A stretch of 10,745 nt of DNA from Planctomycetota bacterium (GTDB lineage Bacteria; Planctomycetota; Phycisphaerae; Sedimentisphaerales; Anaerohalosphaeraceae). Below, one piece after another: positions 1 through 6,068 of this stretch; position 1 is the first letter of the stretch; each line of letters begins with the position of its first letter. The position numbers and the translations under genes are program-made. The notes beneath the pieces are model-generated. The model saw only the letters and a list, made by a program, of their open reading frames with translations. It was not told the origin of the DNA and searched no databases. Location: the NCBI GenBank assembly GCA_030637065.1, contig DAOVVQ010000119.1, positions 1 to 10,745 of the forward strand, given 5' to 3'.

Positions 1-168
1 ACCGGCGAAAACGGTTTCGGCTATGACCCCATCTTCTTTGTGCCCTCGCAGAACAAAACCGCCGCTGAGCTTACAGGTGGAGAGAAAAACGCGATCTCCC
101 ACCGCGGCAGTGCCCTCAGCAAGCTAAAGCCGCTTCTCGCTGCCCTCGTGCAGAGCCAGACTTCCTGA
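1..168 (+). CDS. rdgB: XTP/dITP diphosphatase (RdgB/HAM1 family), 3' fragment
   Basis: Only the last 55 codons are in the window; the start lies beyond the left edge and the stop is TGA at 166-168. RdgB hydrolyses non-canonical purine triphosphates (XTP, dITP, ITP) to monophosphates plus pyrophosphate, which keeps hypoxanthine and xanthine out of DNA and RNA. The visible segment carries the family's C-terminal signature in order: GFGYDPIFF (residues 6-14 of the fragment), TAAEL (20-24) and EKNAISHRG (28-36). The FGYDP and SHR blocks belong to the purine-nucleotide binding site. After the signature the protein ends in a short helix, as E. coli RdgB does, so the C-terminus looks intact. The next gene lies on the opposite strand. 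I see no clear hairpin plus T-run terminator after the stop. The identification rests on well-conserved motifs and is secure. Confidence 0.95.
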   Translation, partial: TGENGFGYDPIFFVPSQNKTAAELTGGEKNAISHRGSALSKLKPLLAALVQSQTS

Positions 169-228
169 CGCGCCTACCCACTGCGCAACCGAATGTCATC
201 TCTTACACCTGCGAACGTCTCACAAATC

Positions 229-447
229 CTACGGGAAATACGGATAGATCGGCGTCGTATCGCCGGGAGGGCCTGCCCCCGGCTCAGCTAACATGATCAG
301 TGCCACAAGCACCGCCACAATAGCCAACAACCCCACTATTCCCCAGAAACGCTCGTTGTGAACCAGATGATCCAGCCCTACGGCCATGTCATGCCTGGCC
401 GGAACATGCATCTGATGCCGCCATTTTGTAATAGGCAAATGGTACAT
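229..447 (-). CDS. small single-pass membrane protein, function unknown
   Basis: I do not recognise this 72-residue protein. It has three parts. The N-terminal soluble part (about residues 1-32) is rich in His, Met and Arg (WRHQMHVPARHDM is part of it). A single hydrophobic segment follows at about residues 34-54 (FWGIVGLLAIVAVLVALIML). A short Pro/Gly tail ends in PIYPYFP. I chose the ATG at 445-447 because GGAAGG lies on the minus strand at 455-460, seven bases upstream. An in-frame ATG at 475-477 would add ten residues but has no Shine-Dalgarno sequence. A TATATAAA stretch just upstream of that ATG could be a -10 element, but I see no matching -35. The gene sits alone on the minus strand between rdgB and topA, so its neighbours do not suggest a role. 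The clean membrane segment and ribosome site favour a real gene over a chance ORF, with moderate certainty. Confidence 0.55.
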   Translation of the reverse strand: MYHLPITKWRHQMHVPARHDMAVGLDHLVHNERFWGIVGLLAIVAVLVALIMLAEPGAGPPGDTTPIYPYFP

Positions 448-782
448 CCTTTGCCCTTCCATATAACCGTTCCACATTTATATACGCCCGCAAAAGAGAT
501 TTGGCCTTGCAGATCGCTATTTTTCACCGAAAAGGCACATTTTTTTACGACATCAACGCTCCAGAAACTGGCATATTCGCCTTTTTCCTTGACATAATCC
601 TGCCCGACCTGTTAAGTAGCTTCCCATTGCAGTAAAAATGGAGTCTGGGCCGATAAGGGTTGTAGGGCTCGATGTCTCCGGGTATTCCGGGGCTGTTTTG
701 TGTAACTTAGGCCGAAGGGGGCATAAATATCGACTCGTTCGGCTTTGAAGCGAATTTAGGTTAAGCATTGGGTAATTTCAGC
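448..782. other. noncoding region between small membrane gene and topA
   Basis: I see no supported gene in these 335 bases; ORFs here lack ribosome sites and family features. A perfect TTGACA at 589-594 (plus strand) is followed after 17 bases by TTAAGT, a poor -10 match, so it is only a weak candidate promoter for topA. A foldable segment lies at 648-713 (listed separately). Several T- and A-runs (such as 541-546 and 635-639) make the left half AT-rich. Confidence 0.5.
648..713 (+). other. foldable element in the presumed topA leader
   Basis: An inner hairpin pairs CTCCGG (676-681) with CCGGGG (687-692) around a five-base loop. It is enclosed by an outer pairing of GGCC (648-651) plus TAAG (654-657) with CTTAGGCC (706-713), leaving a two-base bulge. 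The element ends about 70 bases before the topA ATG. It would lie in the mRNA leader only if the promoter is at or near 589. No known riboswitch class was recognised, and pairings this short can occur by chance. Confidence 0.25.
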
Positions 783-3251
783 ATGGCAAAGGCAGGCAAA
801 AAAAAATCGCTGGTGATCGTCGAATCACCGGCAAAGGCAAAGACAATAAACAAATATCTGGGCCCGGGATTTGAGGTCATGGCCTCGATGGGTCACATCC
901 GGGATCTGCCCAGCAAGGGGATCAATGTCGACATTGAAAACGACTTTGCCCCCACTTACGACATTACGCCCGGCAGAAAACGCACCGTTACCAGCCTCAA
1001 GGCCGCTGCCCGGAATATTGACAAGCTATATCTGGCAACTGACCTTGACCGCGAAGGCGAGGCGATCGCCTGGCACCTGGCTGAGACGCTCGGCATACCC
1101 GAAGAGGATACCTACCGAGTGGTCTTCAACGCCATTACCAAAAACGCCATCCAGCAGGCCTTTGCCAATCCAGGAAAGCTCGATATGGACAAGGTAATGG
1201 CCCAGCAGGCAAGACGCATCCTGGACCGTATCGTCGGCTATAAGATAAGCCCGCTGTTGTGGAAGAAGGTCGCCCGCGGTCTAAGCGCCGGCAGGGTCCA
1301 GTCCGTAGCGGTGAAGATCGTCGTCGAACGCGAGCGTCTGATCCGTGCCTTTGACCCGAAGGAATTCTGGCTGGTGCCTGCGGTATTTACTTTGGATATG
1401 AAGAAGGATTATTCGGCCCAGTGGCTACAGTTTATCGAACCCGCTGAGGGTGAGGATAAGGGCCCGACCGTCGCCCAGCAGAATCAATGGCTCGAACAGC
1501 ACAGCGCCTTCAAGGCGGACCTGCACACGGTCAATAACGAACGGATCGGCGATCTCGACGGGCCCACAGCCAAAAATATCCTGTCGGCGCTGAAGGAAAG
1601 CGAATTCAGCGTTGCCGATCTGAAGGTCAAGCGGGCTGTTTCGCGTCCGTCGCCGCCTTTTATCACCTCCACGCTTCAGCAGGCCGCCGCCAATCGGCTC
1701 GGTTTCGCCACCAAACGGACCATGAGGGTGGCCCAGCAGCTTTACGAGGGCATCGAGTTAGGCTCGATGGGGACTTTAGGCCTGATAACGTATATGAGAA
1801 CCGACAGTACGCATCTGTCCCCGGAGGCTCTAAGTGCCGCCAGGAGCTATATTGAAGGTAACATCGGCAAAGATTATCTGCCCGAAAAGCCCAATTTCTA
1901 CGCCTCCAAAAAGGGCGCCCAGGAGGCTCACGAGGCCATCCGACCGACCGACCCGGACCTTGCACCTTCCGATATCCGAACGTTCCTCACCGACGAGCAA
2001 TTCAAGCTCTATGACGTGATCTGGCGTCGTTTTGTCGCCTGTCAGATGGCCCCAGCCCAGTGGGACACCACCGCTGTCGAGATCGAGGCGAAGACATCGA
2101 TCGGTCCATGCAGGCACAAAGCTACGGGCAGGGTGTGCGTTTTTGACGGATTTACAAAGATCTGGCGGACCAACTCCAATGAACCTGTCCTGCCTGCGAT
2201 GAAGGTCGGCGACCCCGTCGCCCCGGTCGATATCAAGGCCCGCCAGAACTTCACCAAGCCGCCGGCGAGATACACCGAGGCCTCGCTGGTAAGGGCTTTG
2301 GAAAAGGAAGGGATTGGCCGGCCAAGTACCTACGCCAGCATTATTACGACGATCCAGGACAGAAAGTACGTCGAACAGCAAAAGGCCAAATTCTACGCCA
2401 CCGATATCGGCGAGGTCGTTACCGACAAACTCAGCGAGTTTTTCCCCAGGGTCATGGATATCGCCTTTACCCGCCACATGGAAGAGCAACTCGACAAGAT
2501 CGAGGAGCAGCACCTCGAGTGGGTCAGCGTTCTCAAGGAGTTCTACGGACCCTTCAAGGACAACCTCGACAAGGCCACCGAAGATATGAAGCACGCAAAG
2601 GCTGAGACTACACCCAGCGAATATACCTGCCCCAAATGCCAGCAGGAAATGGTCTACAGGTTCGGCAAAAACGGCAAATTCCTGAGCTGCGGCGCTTATC
2701 CCGAGTGCAAATTTGCCAGCCCCTGCGATAAAGACGGCAAGATGCTCGAAGAAAAGGTTTCCGAGCACGCATGCCCCAATTGCAGTAAGCCCCTGATCCA
2801 CAAATTCGGTCGTTTCGGCCCGTTCCTCGGCTGTTCCGGCTATCCGACATGCAAGACGATCGTCAAGATCGACGCAGACGGAAATGTGCTGCCGCCAAAG
2901 CCGCCGCCGGAACCGACGGGCATAAAATGCTACAAGTGCAAAGACGGCGAGTTCGTGATCAGACAAGGCAAAAAGGGACCTTTTATGGGATGCGGCAGGT
3001 TTCCCAGGTGCCGGACTATTGTCAGTATGAAGCAATTGGACAATCTGAAAAAACTCCAGGCTGAGGGCACCTGGCCACCGGCGACGAGGGAAGAGGCCGA
3101 CATAATGCTCGGAAGAACAAAGACGAAGAAAAAGACCGCCAAAAAGAAGGTCGCTAAGAAAAAGGCAACAAAGAAGAAGACTGCAAAGAAGAAAGTTGCC
3201 AAAAAGAAGACAAAAAAGAAAACAGCAGCGAAAGACAAGGCTGAAGAGTAG
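783..3251 (+). CDS. topA: DNA topoisomerase I (type IA) with three zinc ribbons and Lys-rich tail
   Basis: TopA relaxes negatively supercoiled DNA by transient single-strand cleavage through a 5'-phosphotyrosine. The 822-residue product has a TOPRIM domain (about 9-130) with catalytic Glu14 in ESPAKAK and the acidic DLDRE metal motif (D87, D89, E91). The type IA core runs to about 600 and carries the active-site Tyr337 in YMRTDS. HEAIRPTD (383-390) is also conserved. Three C4 zinc ribbons follow: C616/C619/C636/C642, C664/C667/C684/C690 and C716/C719/C737/C743. The last 45 residues are a Lys/Ala/Thr tail. I chose the ATG at 783 because MAKAGKKKSLVIVESPAKA aligns with the usual TopA start. An in-frame TTG at 768 would add five residues, and neither start has a strong Shine-Dalgarno sequence. 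No terminator follows on this strand, so read-through towards groES is possible. Confidence 0.98.
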   Translation: MAKAGKKKSLVIVESPAKAKTINKYLGPGFEVMASMGHIRDLPSKGINVDIENDFAPTYDITPGRKRTVTSLKAAARNIDKLYLATDLDREGEAIAWHLAETLGIPEEDTYRVVFNAITKNAIQQAFANPGKLDMDKVMAQQARRILDRIVGYKISPLLWKKVARGLSAGRVQSVAVKIVVERERLIRAFDPKEFWLVPAVFTLDMKKDYSAQWLQFIEPAEGEDKGPTVAQQNQWLEQHSAFKADLHTVNNERIGDLDGPTAKNILSALKESEFSVADLKVKRAVSRPSPPFITSTLQQAAANRLGFATKRTMRVAQQLYEGIELGSMGTLGLITYMRTDSTHLSPEALSAARSYIEGNIGKDYLPEKPNFYASKKGAQEAHEAIRPTDPDLAPSDIRTFLTDEQFKLYDVIWRRFVACQMAPAQWDTTAVEIEAKTSIGPCRHKATGRVCVFDGFTKIWRTNSNEPVLPAMKVGDPVAPVDIKARQNFTKPPARYTEASLVRALEKEGIGRPSTYASIITTIQDRKYVEQQKAKFYATDIGEVVTDKLSEFFPRVMDIAFTRHMEEQLDKIEEQHLEWVSVLKEFYGPFKDNLDKATEDMKHAKAETTPSEYTCPKCQQEMVYRFGKNGKFLSCGAYPECKFASPCDKDGKMLEEKVSEHACPNCSKPLIHKFGRFGPFLGCSGYPTCKTIVKIDADGNVLPPKPPPEPTGIKCYKCKDGEFVIRQGKKGPFMGCGRFPRCRTIVSMKQLDNLKKLQAEGTWPPATREEADIMLGRTKTKKKTAKKKVAKKKATKKKTAKKKVAKKKTKKKTAAKDKAEE

Positions 3252-3397
3252 CTGCAACGAGTTTAAACAACGCCGTTTGCGCAACGTAGACAAGATACAG
3301 CAGGACAGATGAGGCTGGGTGCCAGGTCAGGCCGGTTCGGCTCAGGCGGGGCAGGTTTGGATGAATGGTGCTCAGCGTCCGATAAACGTGGCTGTAT

Positions 3398-3445
3398 AAA
3401 AAAAATGAGCAGTAACGCGTATTGAACAATACAACGTTACTGCTC
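3398..3445 (-). terminator. strong hairpin with T-run on the minus strand, no gene feeding it
   Basis: The 11-base arms GAGCAGTAACG (3407-3417) and CGTTACTGCTC (3435-3445) are perfect inverted repeats. Inside them GTATTG and CAATAC add six more pairs around an AA loop. Read on the minus strand, the stem is followed by A and then eight T (complement of the A-run 3398-3405), the layout of an intrinsic terminator. On the plus strand no T-run follows. No minus-strand gene is visible between it and groES, so its role is unclear. It could end an antisense transcript, or fold in plus-strand RNA between topA and groES. Confidence 0.45.
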
Positions 3446-3546
3446 TTGGAGGAGGAAAAACAAAAATACTCAAGCGCTTAAATATTCGGTTTTTTACGTG
3501 AGGACCTTAACCGGGAAAACATTTTTTTTGAGGATGGCTGTCGCAG

Positions 3547-3867
3547 ATGAGTGACCAGAAGCAATCCAGGCAGGAAGCAATAGAAACGGTCGAGCCGATA
3601 GGGCTAAGGGTCTTGATCCGCAAGGACGAGGATAAGAAGCAGACTAAAGGCGGAATTCAACTGCCCGATAACATTGAGATCCCGACGATCACAGGCAGGA
3701 TAGTCTCCGTTTCCGCTGAGGTCGAGATCTCGGCGGAACTTCCCTTGAACCAGTACGACAAGGTCCTGTTTGATCCCAAGGGGGCCATCCCCGTGGATTT
3801 CGAGGGCGACAATCGCCTTTTCGTCGTCGACATAGAAAACGTCGTCGCCGTATTCAGGAAATCATAA
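3547..3867 (+). CDS. groES: GroES-family co-chaperonin (Cpn10), divergent, no adjacent groEL
   Basis: GroES forms a heptameric lid on GroEL in the cytoplasm and is needed for ATP-driven folding. The 106-residue product matches the Cpn10 beta-barrel order. A first strand contains PIGLRVLIRKDE (17-28). The mobile loop follows with KGGIQLPDN (34-42), and then TGRIVSVSAEVE (49-60). YDKVLFDPKGAIPVDF (70-85) corresponds to the canonical VGDIVIF region, and the chain closes with LFVVDIENVVAVF (91-103). It has about 15 extra N-terminal residues compared with E. coli GroES, and its mobile loop reads IQLPDN where E. coli has IVLTGS. No groEL follows, since the downstream genes are on the opposite strand. 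I found no CIRCE-type operator upstream. The ribosome site is poor: GAGG at 3530-3533 lies 13 bases before the ATG. Family assignment is good, but whether it is the main GroES or a second copy is unknown. Confidence 0.85.
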   Translation: MSDQKQSRQEAIETVEPIGLRVLIRKDEDKKQTKGGIQLPDNIEIPTITGRIVSVSAEVEISAELPLNQYDKVLFDPKGAIPVDFEGDNRLFVVDIENVVAVFRKS

Positions 3868-3884
3868 ACCCGGCGTCGGCGCAT

Positions 3885-3918
3885 AAAAAAAAGCCGAGAG
3901 GTTTTTGTGCTCTCGGCT
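3885..3918 (-). terminator. intrinsic terminator of the PEP-CTERM gene cluster
   Basis: AGCCGAGAG (3892-3900) and CTCTCGGCT (3910-3918) form a perfect nine-pair stem with a nine-base loop. On the minus strand the stem runs straight into eight T (complement of 3885-3892). It lies 88 bases beyond the stop of the minus-strand PEP-CTERM gene at 4006 and 17 bases beyond the convergent groES stop. It should therefore end the minus-strand unit. On the plus strand it lacks a T-run, so it is at best a weak stop for groES. Confidence 0.8.
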
Positions 3919-4005
3919 ATAGCCCACCCTCCTCCTGGAAATGGGTCTTTATCGTAAGAAGCAATGCCGGGGACCAAGCTGCTTCTTCTGTCTCTTAAGT
4001 TATAA

Positions 4006-4626
4006 CTATTTCAATATCGCTCTGCGTCTGCGATTTCGCCGCATCATGGATATCGTTCCGGCGGCCATAAGCACAGCGGTTGCAGGTTCCGGAATCGGTT
4101 CCTGGTCGTTGGGGCCCGGGACGGGGAAGTCGTTGACCTCTGGAGGCGGGGGGACCGGAGGTACCGGAGGCGGAAAGGCCCCTCTCGACGGTCGAGCGCC
4201 CCGACCCATTCTAATGGGACTTGGAACCGACATCATTCCTCCGCTTGCAGATCCGGATATCAGCCCGTCCTCGATGAGCAATCCGAATTCCGAACGCTCA
4301 AAAACCGCTATCACTATCTTGGGGCCGTCGACCCTGATGCTCGTTTCGTAAGCGGAGGGGCTGTCGACACTGCCAAGCCAGTAAACAAATGTGTAGCCCG
4401 GTGCCGGTATTGCCTTGAGCGTTACCGGTTCATCCTCACCGAATCGGTGCACGCCTGTCTGCGGTTCCAACCGCCCGCCGTCAATCGGACTTGTTTGGAT
4501 CATCACTGCGTATCCATCTTCGCTGCTCTGGCAATATGCAGTTGCGCTCATCCCAGCGGCAAGCAGAAATGCTGCCAGCAATTGCACGGAGACACTAACA
4601 ACTCTGTTTTTACTTCCCTGTGCCAT
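4006..4626 (-). CDS. PEP-CTERM exported protein with InlB-type B-repeat domain
   Basis: This 206-residue protein has the full architecture of an exosortase substrate. A signal peptide has its hydrophobic core at about residues 11-27 and probable cleavage near 30. The C-terminus has IPEPATAV (PEP at 179-181), a hydrophobic stretch and the basic tail RRNRRRR. Residues about 41-110 resemble the divergent InlB B-repeat (bacterial repeat) domain: DGGRLEPQTGVHRFGEDEPV, then TLKAIPAPGYTFVYWLG, and a closing KIVIAVFE. Residues 140-178 form a Gly/Pro-rich linker with a run of PPVPPVPPPP. The likely fate is export, exosortase cleavage at PEP, and anchoring or release at the cell surface; that part is family knowledge. 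The start ATG has no clear Shine-Dalgarno sequence. The gene follows its upstream neighbour by 39 bases and is followed by the terminator at 3885-3918, so it is probably the last gene of the unit. Its precise function is unknown. Confidence 0.88.
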   Translation of the reverse strand: MAQGSKNRVVSVSVQLLAAFLLAAGMSATAYCQSSEDGYAVMIQTSPIDGGRLEPQTGVHRFGEDEPVTLKAIPAPGYTFVYWLGSVDSPSAYETSIRVDGPKIVIAVFERSEFGLLIEDGLISGSASGGMMSVPSPIRMGRGARPSRGAFPPPVPPVPPPPEVNDFPVPGPNDQEPIPEPATAVLMAAGTISMMRRNRRRRAILK

Positions 4627-4665
4627 ATTTGGTTGCGTCCGAAAATCGTCTATATTTTCAGTCAG

Positions 4666-5334
4666 CTAAACCCGCCGTCGCCTCTTTAGTGCCGCAATGG
4701 CCGTTGCTCCGGCCAACAGGATGATACTGCCAGGCTCGGGAACATCTCCCGGAACAGGTGTGTCGCCGGGGCCATTGATCTTGAAATCGCCTAAGATGGG
4801 AGCGTTGGCGCTGGTTACAAACAAAAACCATGAATGTTTTTCCGCTTCGATCAATCCCTTATCAAAAGTGAACTTCCAAACACCCTCTTCACCGCTTGTA
4901 GGTCCTGTCCCTTCTTCTGACGGATCGTCCGGTGAATCGTTGCCGGAAGTTGTCTCGAAATCGGTTCCTTCTTCGATACCGAGCAGGGCAAAGTAGTCAA
5001 CGGGCTTAAGACTGTAACCCGTATAATCGTTGAATATCTGGTATGCGTAAAGATATTGATGGTTTTCAGGTACATTATCGAGACTGCTGATCAGTGCTTG
5101 CTCGTCATTAGATAAATCTTCCTGCTGCATGTCGTAAACGGCAAAATCAACCCGGCCCCGCATATCCTTGAAGTGTTCCGGCGTGCCCGGAAGTCCATAG
5201 TATTTGTAGCCCTCCCAGTCCGTTGAATAGGAACTGTCCGGCAGGACTTTTTCCATGCTTGCCATGCCCTGTCCGGAGAACAGGACCATCATAACAAAAG
5301 ACCAAACTGCGATCACCCTCCTCGGTGAATTCAT
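4666..5334 (-). CDS. PEP-CTERM exported protein, otherwise uncharacterised
   Basis: This 222-residue protein has a signal peptide (basic MNSPRR, hydrophobic core about 7-20, likely cleavage near 25) and a C-terminal sorting signal: DVPEPGS (PEP at 199-201), hydrophobic IILLAGATAIAAL and the tail KRRRR. The mature part is acidic and Tyr-rich. I recognise no named domain in it, though HQYLYAYQIFND (92-103) resembles a beta-strand motif in the third cluster protein. Residues 121-151 are a low-complexity, Asp/Glu/Ser/Gly/Thr-rich linker, after which a second globular stretch begins with VWKFTFDKG (152-160). The start is supported by TAGGA on the minus strand at 5342-5346, seven bases from the ATG. 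It lies 82 bases downstream of the third PEP-CTERM gene and 39 bases upstream of the B-repeat gene, consistent with co-transcription. Exosortase-dependent sorting is inferred from the signal; the enzyme is not in this window. Confidence 0.87.
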   Translation of the reverse strand: MNSPRRVIAVWSFVMMVLFSGQGMASMEKVLPDSSYSTDWEGYKYYGLPGTPEHFKDMRGRVDFAVYDMQQEDLSNDEQALISSLDNVPENHQYLYAYQIFNDYTGYSLKPVDYFALLGIEEGTDFETTSGNDSPDDPSEEGTGPTSGEEGVWKFTFDKGLIEAEKHSWFLFVTSANAPILGDFKINGPGDTPVPGDVPEPGSIILLAGATAIAALKRRRRV

Positions 5335-5356
5335 AGCTGCATCCTATCTATTTTAA

Positions 5357-5383
5357 ACTCCGTATTCTTTTTTGACTCCGTAT
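5357..5383. repeat. 9-base direct repeat ACTCCGTAT, 18-base spacing
   Basis: ACTCCGTAT occurs at 5357-5365 and again at 5375-5383, exactly 18 bases apart start to start. It lies 23-49 bases upstream of the PEP-CTERM gene beginning at 5334. The spacing is close to two helical turns, so it could be a protein-binding site or a -35-region operator. TAAAAT on the minus strand just downstream could serve as a -10. No -35 match accompanies it. Confidence 0.35.
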
Positions 5384-5416
5384 CCGTGTAAAAACGATTT
5401 ACAGGCTGTCGTTGTG

Positions 5417-6010
5417 CTAAACAGGCTTCTTGCGGAAGAGAATGATCGAAAGATATCCGCAGGACAGAAGCACCATAGTCGCCGGCTCAGGAACCGGAAC
5501 GTGCAAAGACCCGGTCGCAAATGCATAATCATTAAGGGCGGTCAGAGAACCACCATCTAAGGCTAAAACGGGCGGCAACTCACTGGCATAATAAAGCAGT
5601 ACCGACTGTTCGCCCGAGGGAATAGAGGCTGAGAACATTGCGTCTACACTGAGTTCGTCCTGCATCACATCCCATATCATAGGCGCTACCCAGCCGGCTC
5701 CGGTATCGTAATCCGGAAGCAACACGTCACTTCCTGCACCGATGGGAATCTTTACCGAGAAATAACGCAGGACAGAGTCGGACACGTTCTCTATCTGGTA
5801 CGTGTAGACGAACTTATTCTCGTAACCCGGCGCGCTGACATTGGAGTAAACGTTGGAAGTAATTGTGGCGATCAGATCAGGACCACTCATGAAATCCATT
5901 GAATCGCCAGTTTCAAGCGTTGCGCCATCGGAAATCAACGCAAAGGCACTCGGACTGCACAACGCCGCTATAAACAGGGCGCACATGATAGAAAAACGCT
6001 TCTTAGGCAT
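5417..6010 (-). CDS. PEP-CTERM exported protein, first gene of the cluster
   Basis: This 197-residue protein opens with a signal peptide: MPKKR, a hydrophobic core at about 7-18 and probable cleavage after SAFA (21-24). It closes with VPVPEPATMV (PEP at 174-176), a hydrophobic stretch (LLSCGYLSIILF) and a short basic tail RKKPV. The mature part (about 25-170) is predicted beta-rich, with FVYTYQIEN (67-75) and RYFSVKIPIG (82-91) as typical strands. I recognise no named domain. I chose the ATG at 6008-6010 because AGGAG lies on the minus strand at 6019-6023, eight bases upstream. An in-frame TTG at 6029-6031 would add seven residues ahead of an otherwise normal signal peptide and is less likely. 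A likely promoter is at 6317-6345, giving a leader of about 300 bases. Only a weak five-pair hairpin with a short T-run separates it from the next gene, so the three PEP-CTERM genes are probably one unit. Confidence 0.87.
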   Translation of the reverse strand: MPKKRFSIMCALFIAALCSPSAFALISDGATLETGDSMDFMSGPDLIATITSNVYSNVSAPGYENKFVYTYQIENVSDSVLRYFSVKIPIGAGSDVLLPDYDTGAGWVAPMIWDVMQDELSVDAMFSASIPSGEQSVLLYYASELPPVLALDGGSLTALNDYAFATGSLHVPVPEPATMVLLSCGYLSIILFRKKPV

Positions 6011-6050
6011 AAACCCATCTCCTCTTAACAAGTAACACCTTTTTCATAAC

Positions 6051-6068
6051 GCGGCTTAATAAAGCCGC
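6051..6068 (-). other. perfect 7-pair hairpin in the PEP-CTERM leader
   Basis: GCGGCTT (6051-6057) and AAGCCGC (6062-6068) pair perfectly around a four-base loop. The hairpin ends 41 bases before the ATG of the first PEP-CTERM gene and leaves the ribosome site free. There is no T-run directly after it on either strand, so it is not a standard terminator. It may stabilise the 5' leader or mark a processing site. Confidence 0.4.

Noticed and set aside
1830..3293. 487-codon open frame on the minus strand opposite topA
   Set aside because: It lies opposite a clear topA, has Leu/Phe/Cys-rich low-complexity sequence where the Lys tail is read backwards, and shows no family motif. It is a shadow of topA codon use.
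3322..3335. CCAGGTCAGGCCGG, resembling the conserved start of the SRP RNA apical helix
   Set aside because: The conserved partner segment (GGAA-type tetraloop followed by AGCAGCC) is missing and the flanks do not form a long SRP stem. Treated as chance similarity.
3309..3425. 38-residue plus-strand ORF preceded by AGGA
   Set aside because: Spacing to the ATG is too short, composition is Gly/Arg/Ser-rich without features, and it runs into the hairpin at 3407-3445.
3446..3546. CIRCE-type heat-shock operator upstream of groES
   Set aside because: I looked for TTAGCACTC and its inverted partner and found only the short palindrome AAGCGCTT at 3473-3480.
3534..3554. Six-codon frame overlapping the groES start
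   Set aside because: GAGG directly abuts its ATG, so spacing is wrong. Such short frames arise easily by chance.
5389..5413. Possible terminator between the first and middle PEP-CTERM genes
   Set aside because: Only five pairs (AACGA with TCGTT), an 11-base loop and a short T-run. Too weak to call.
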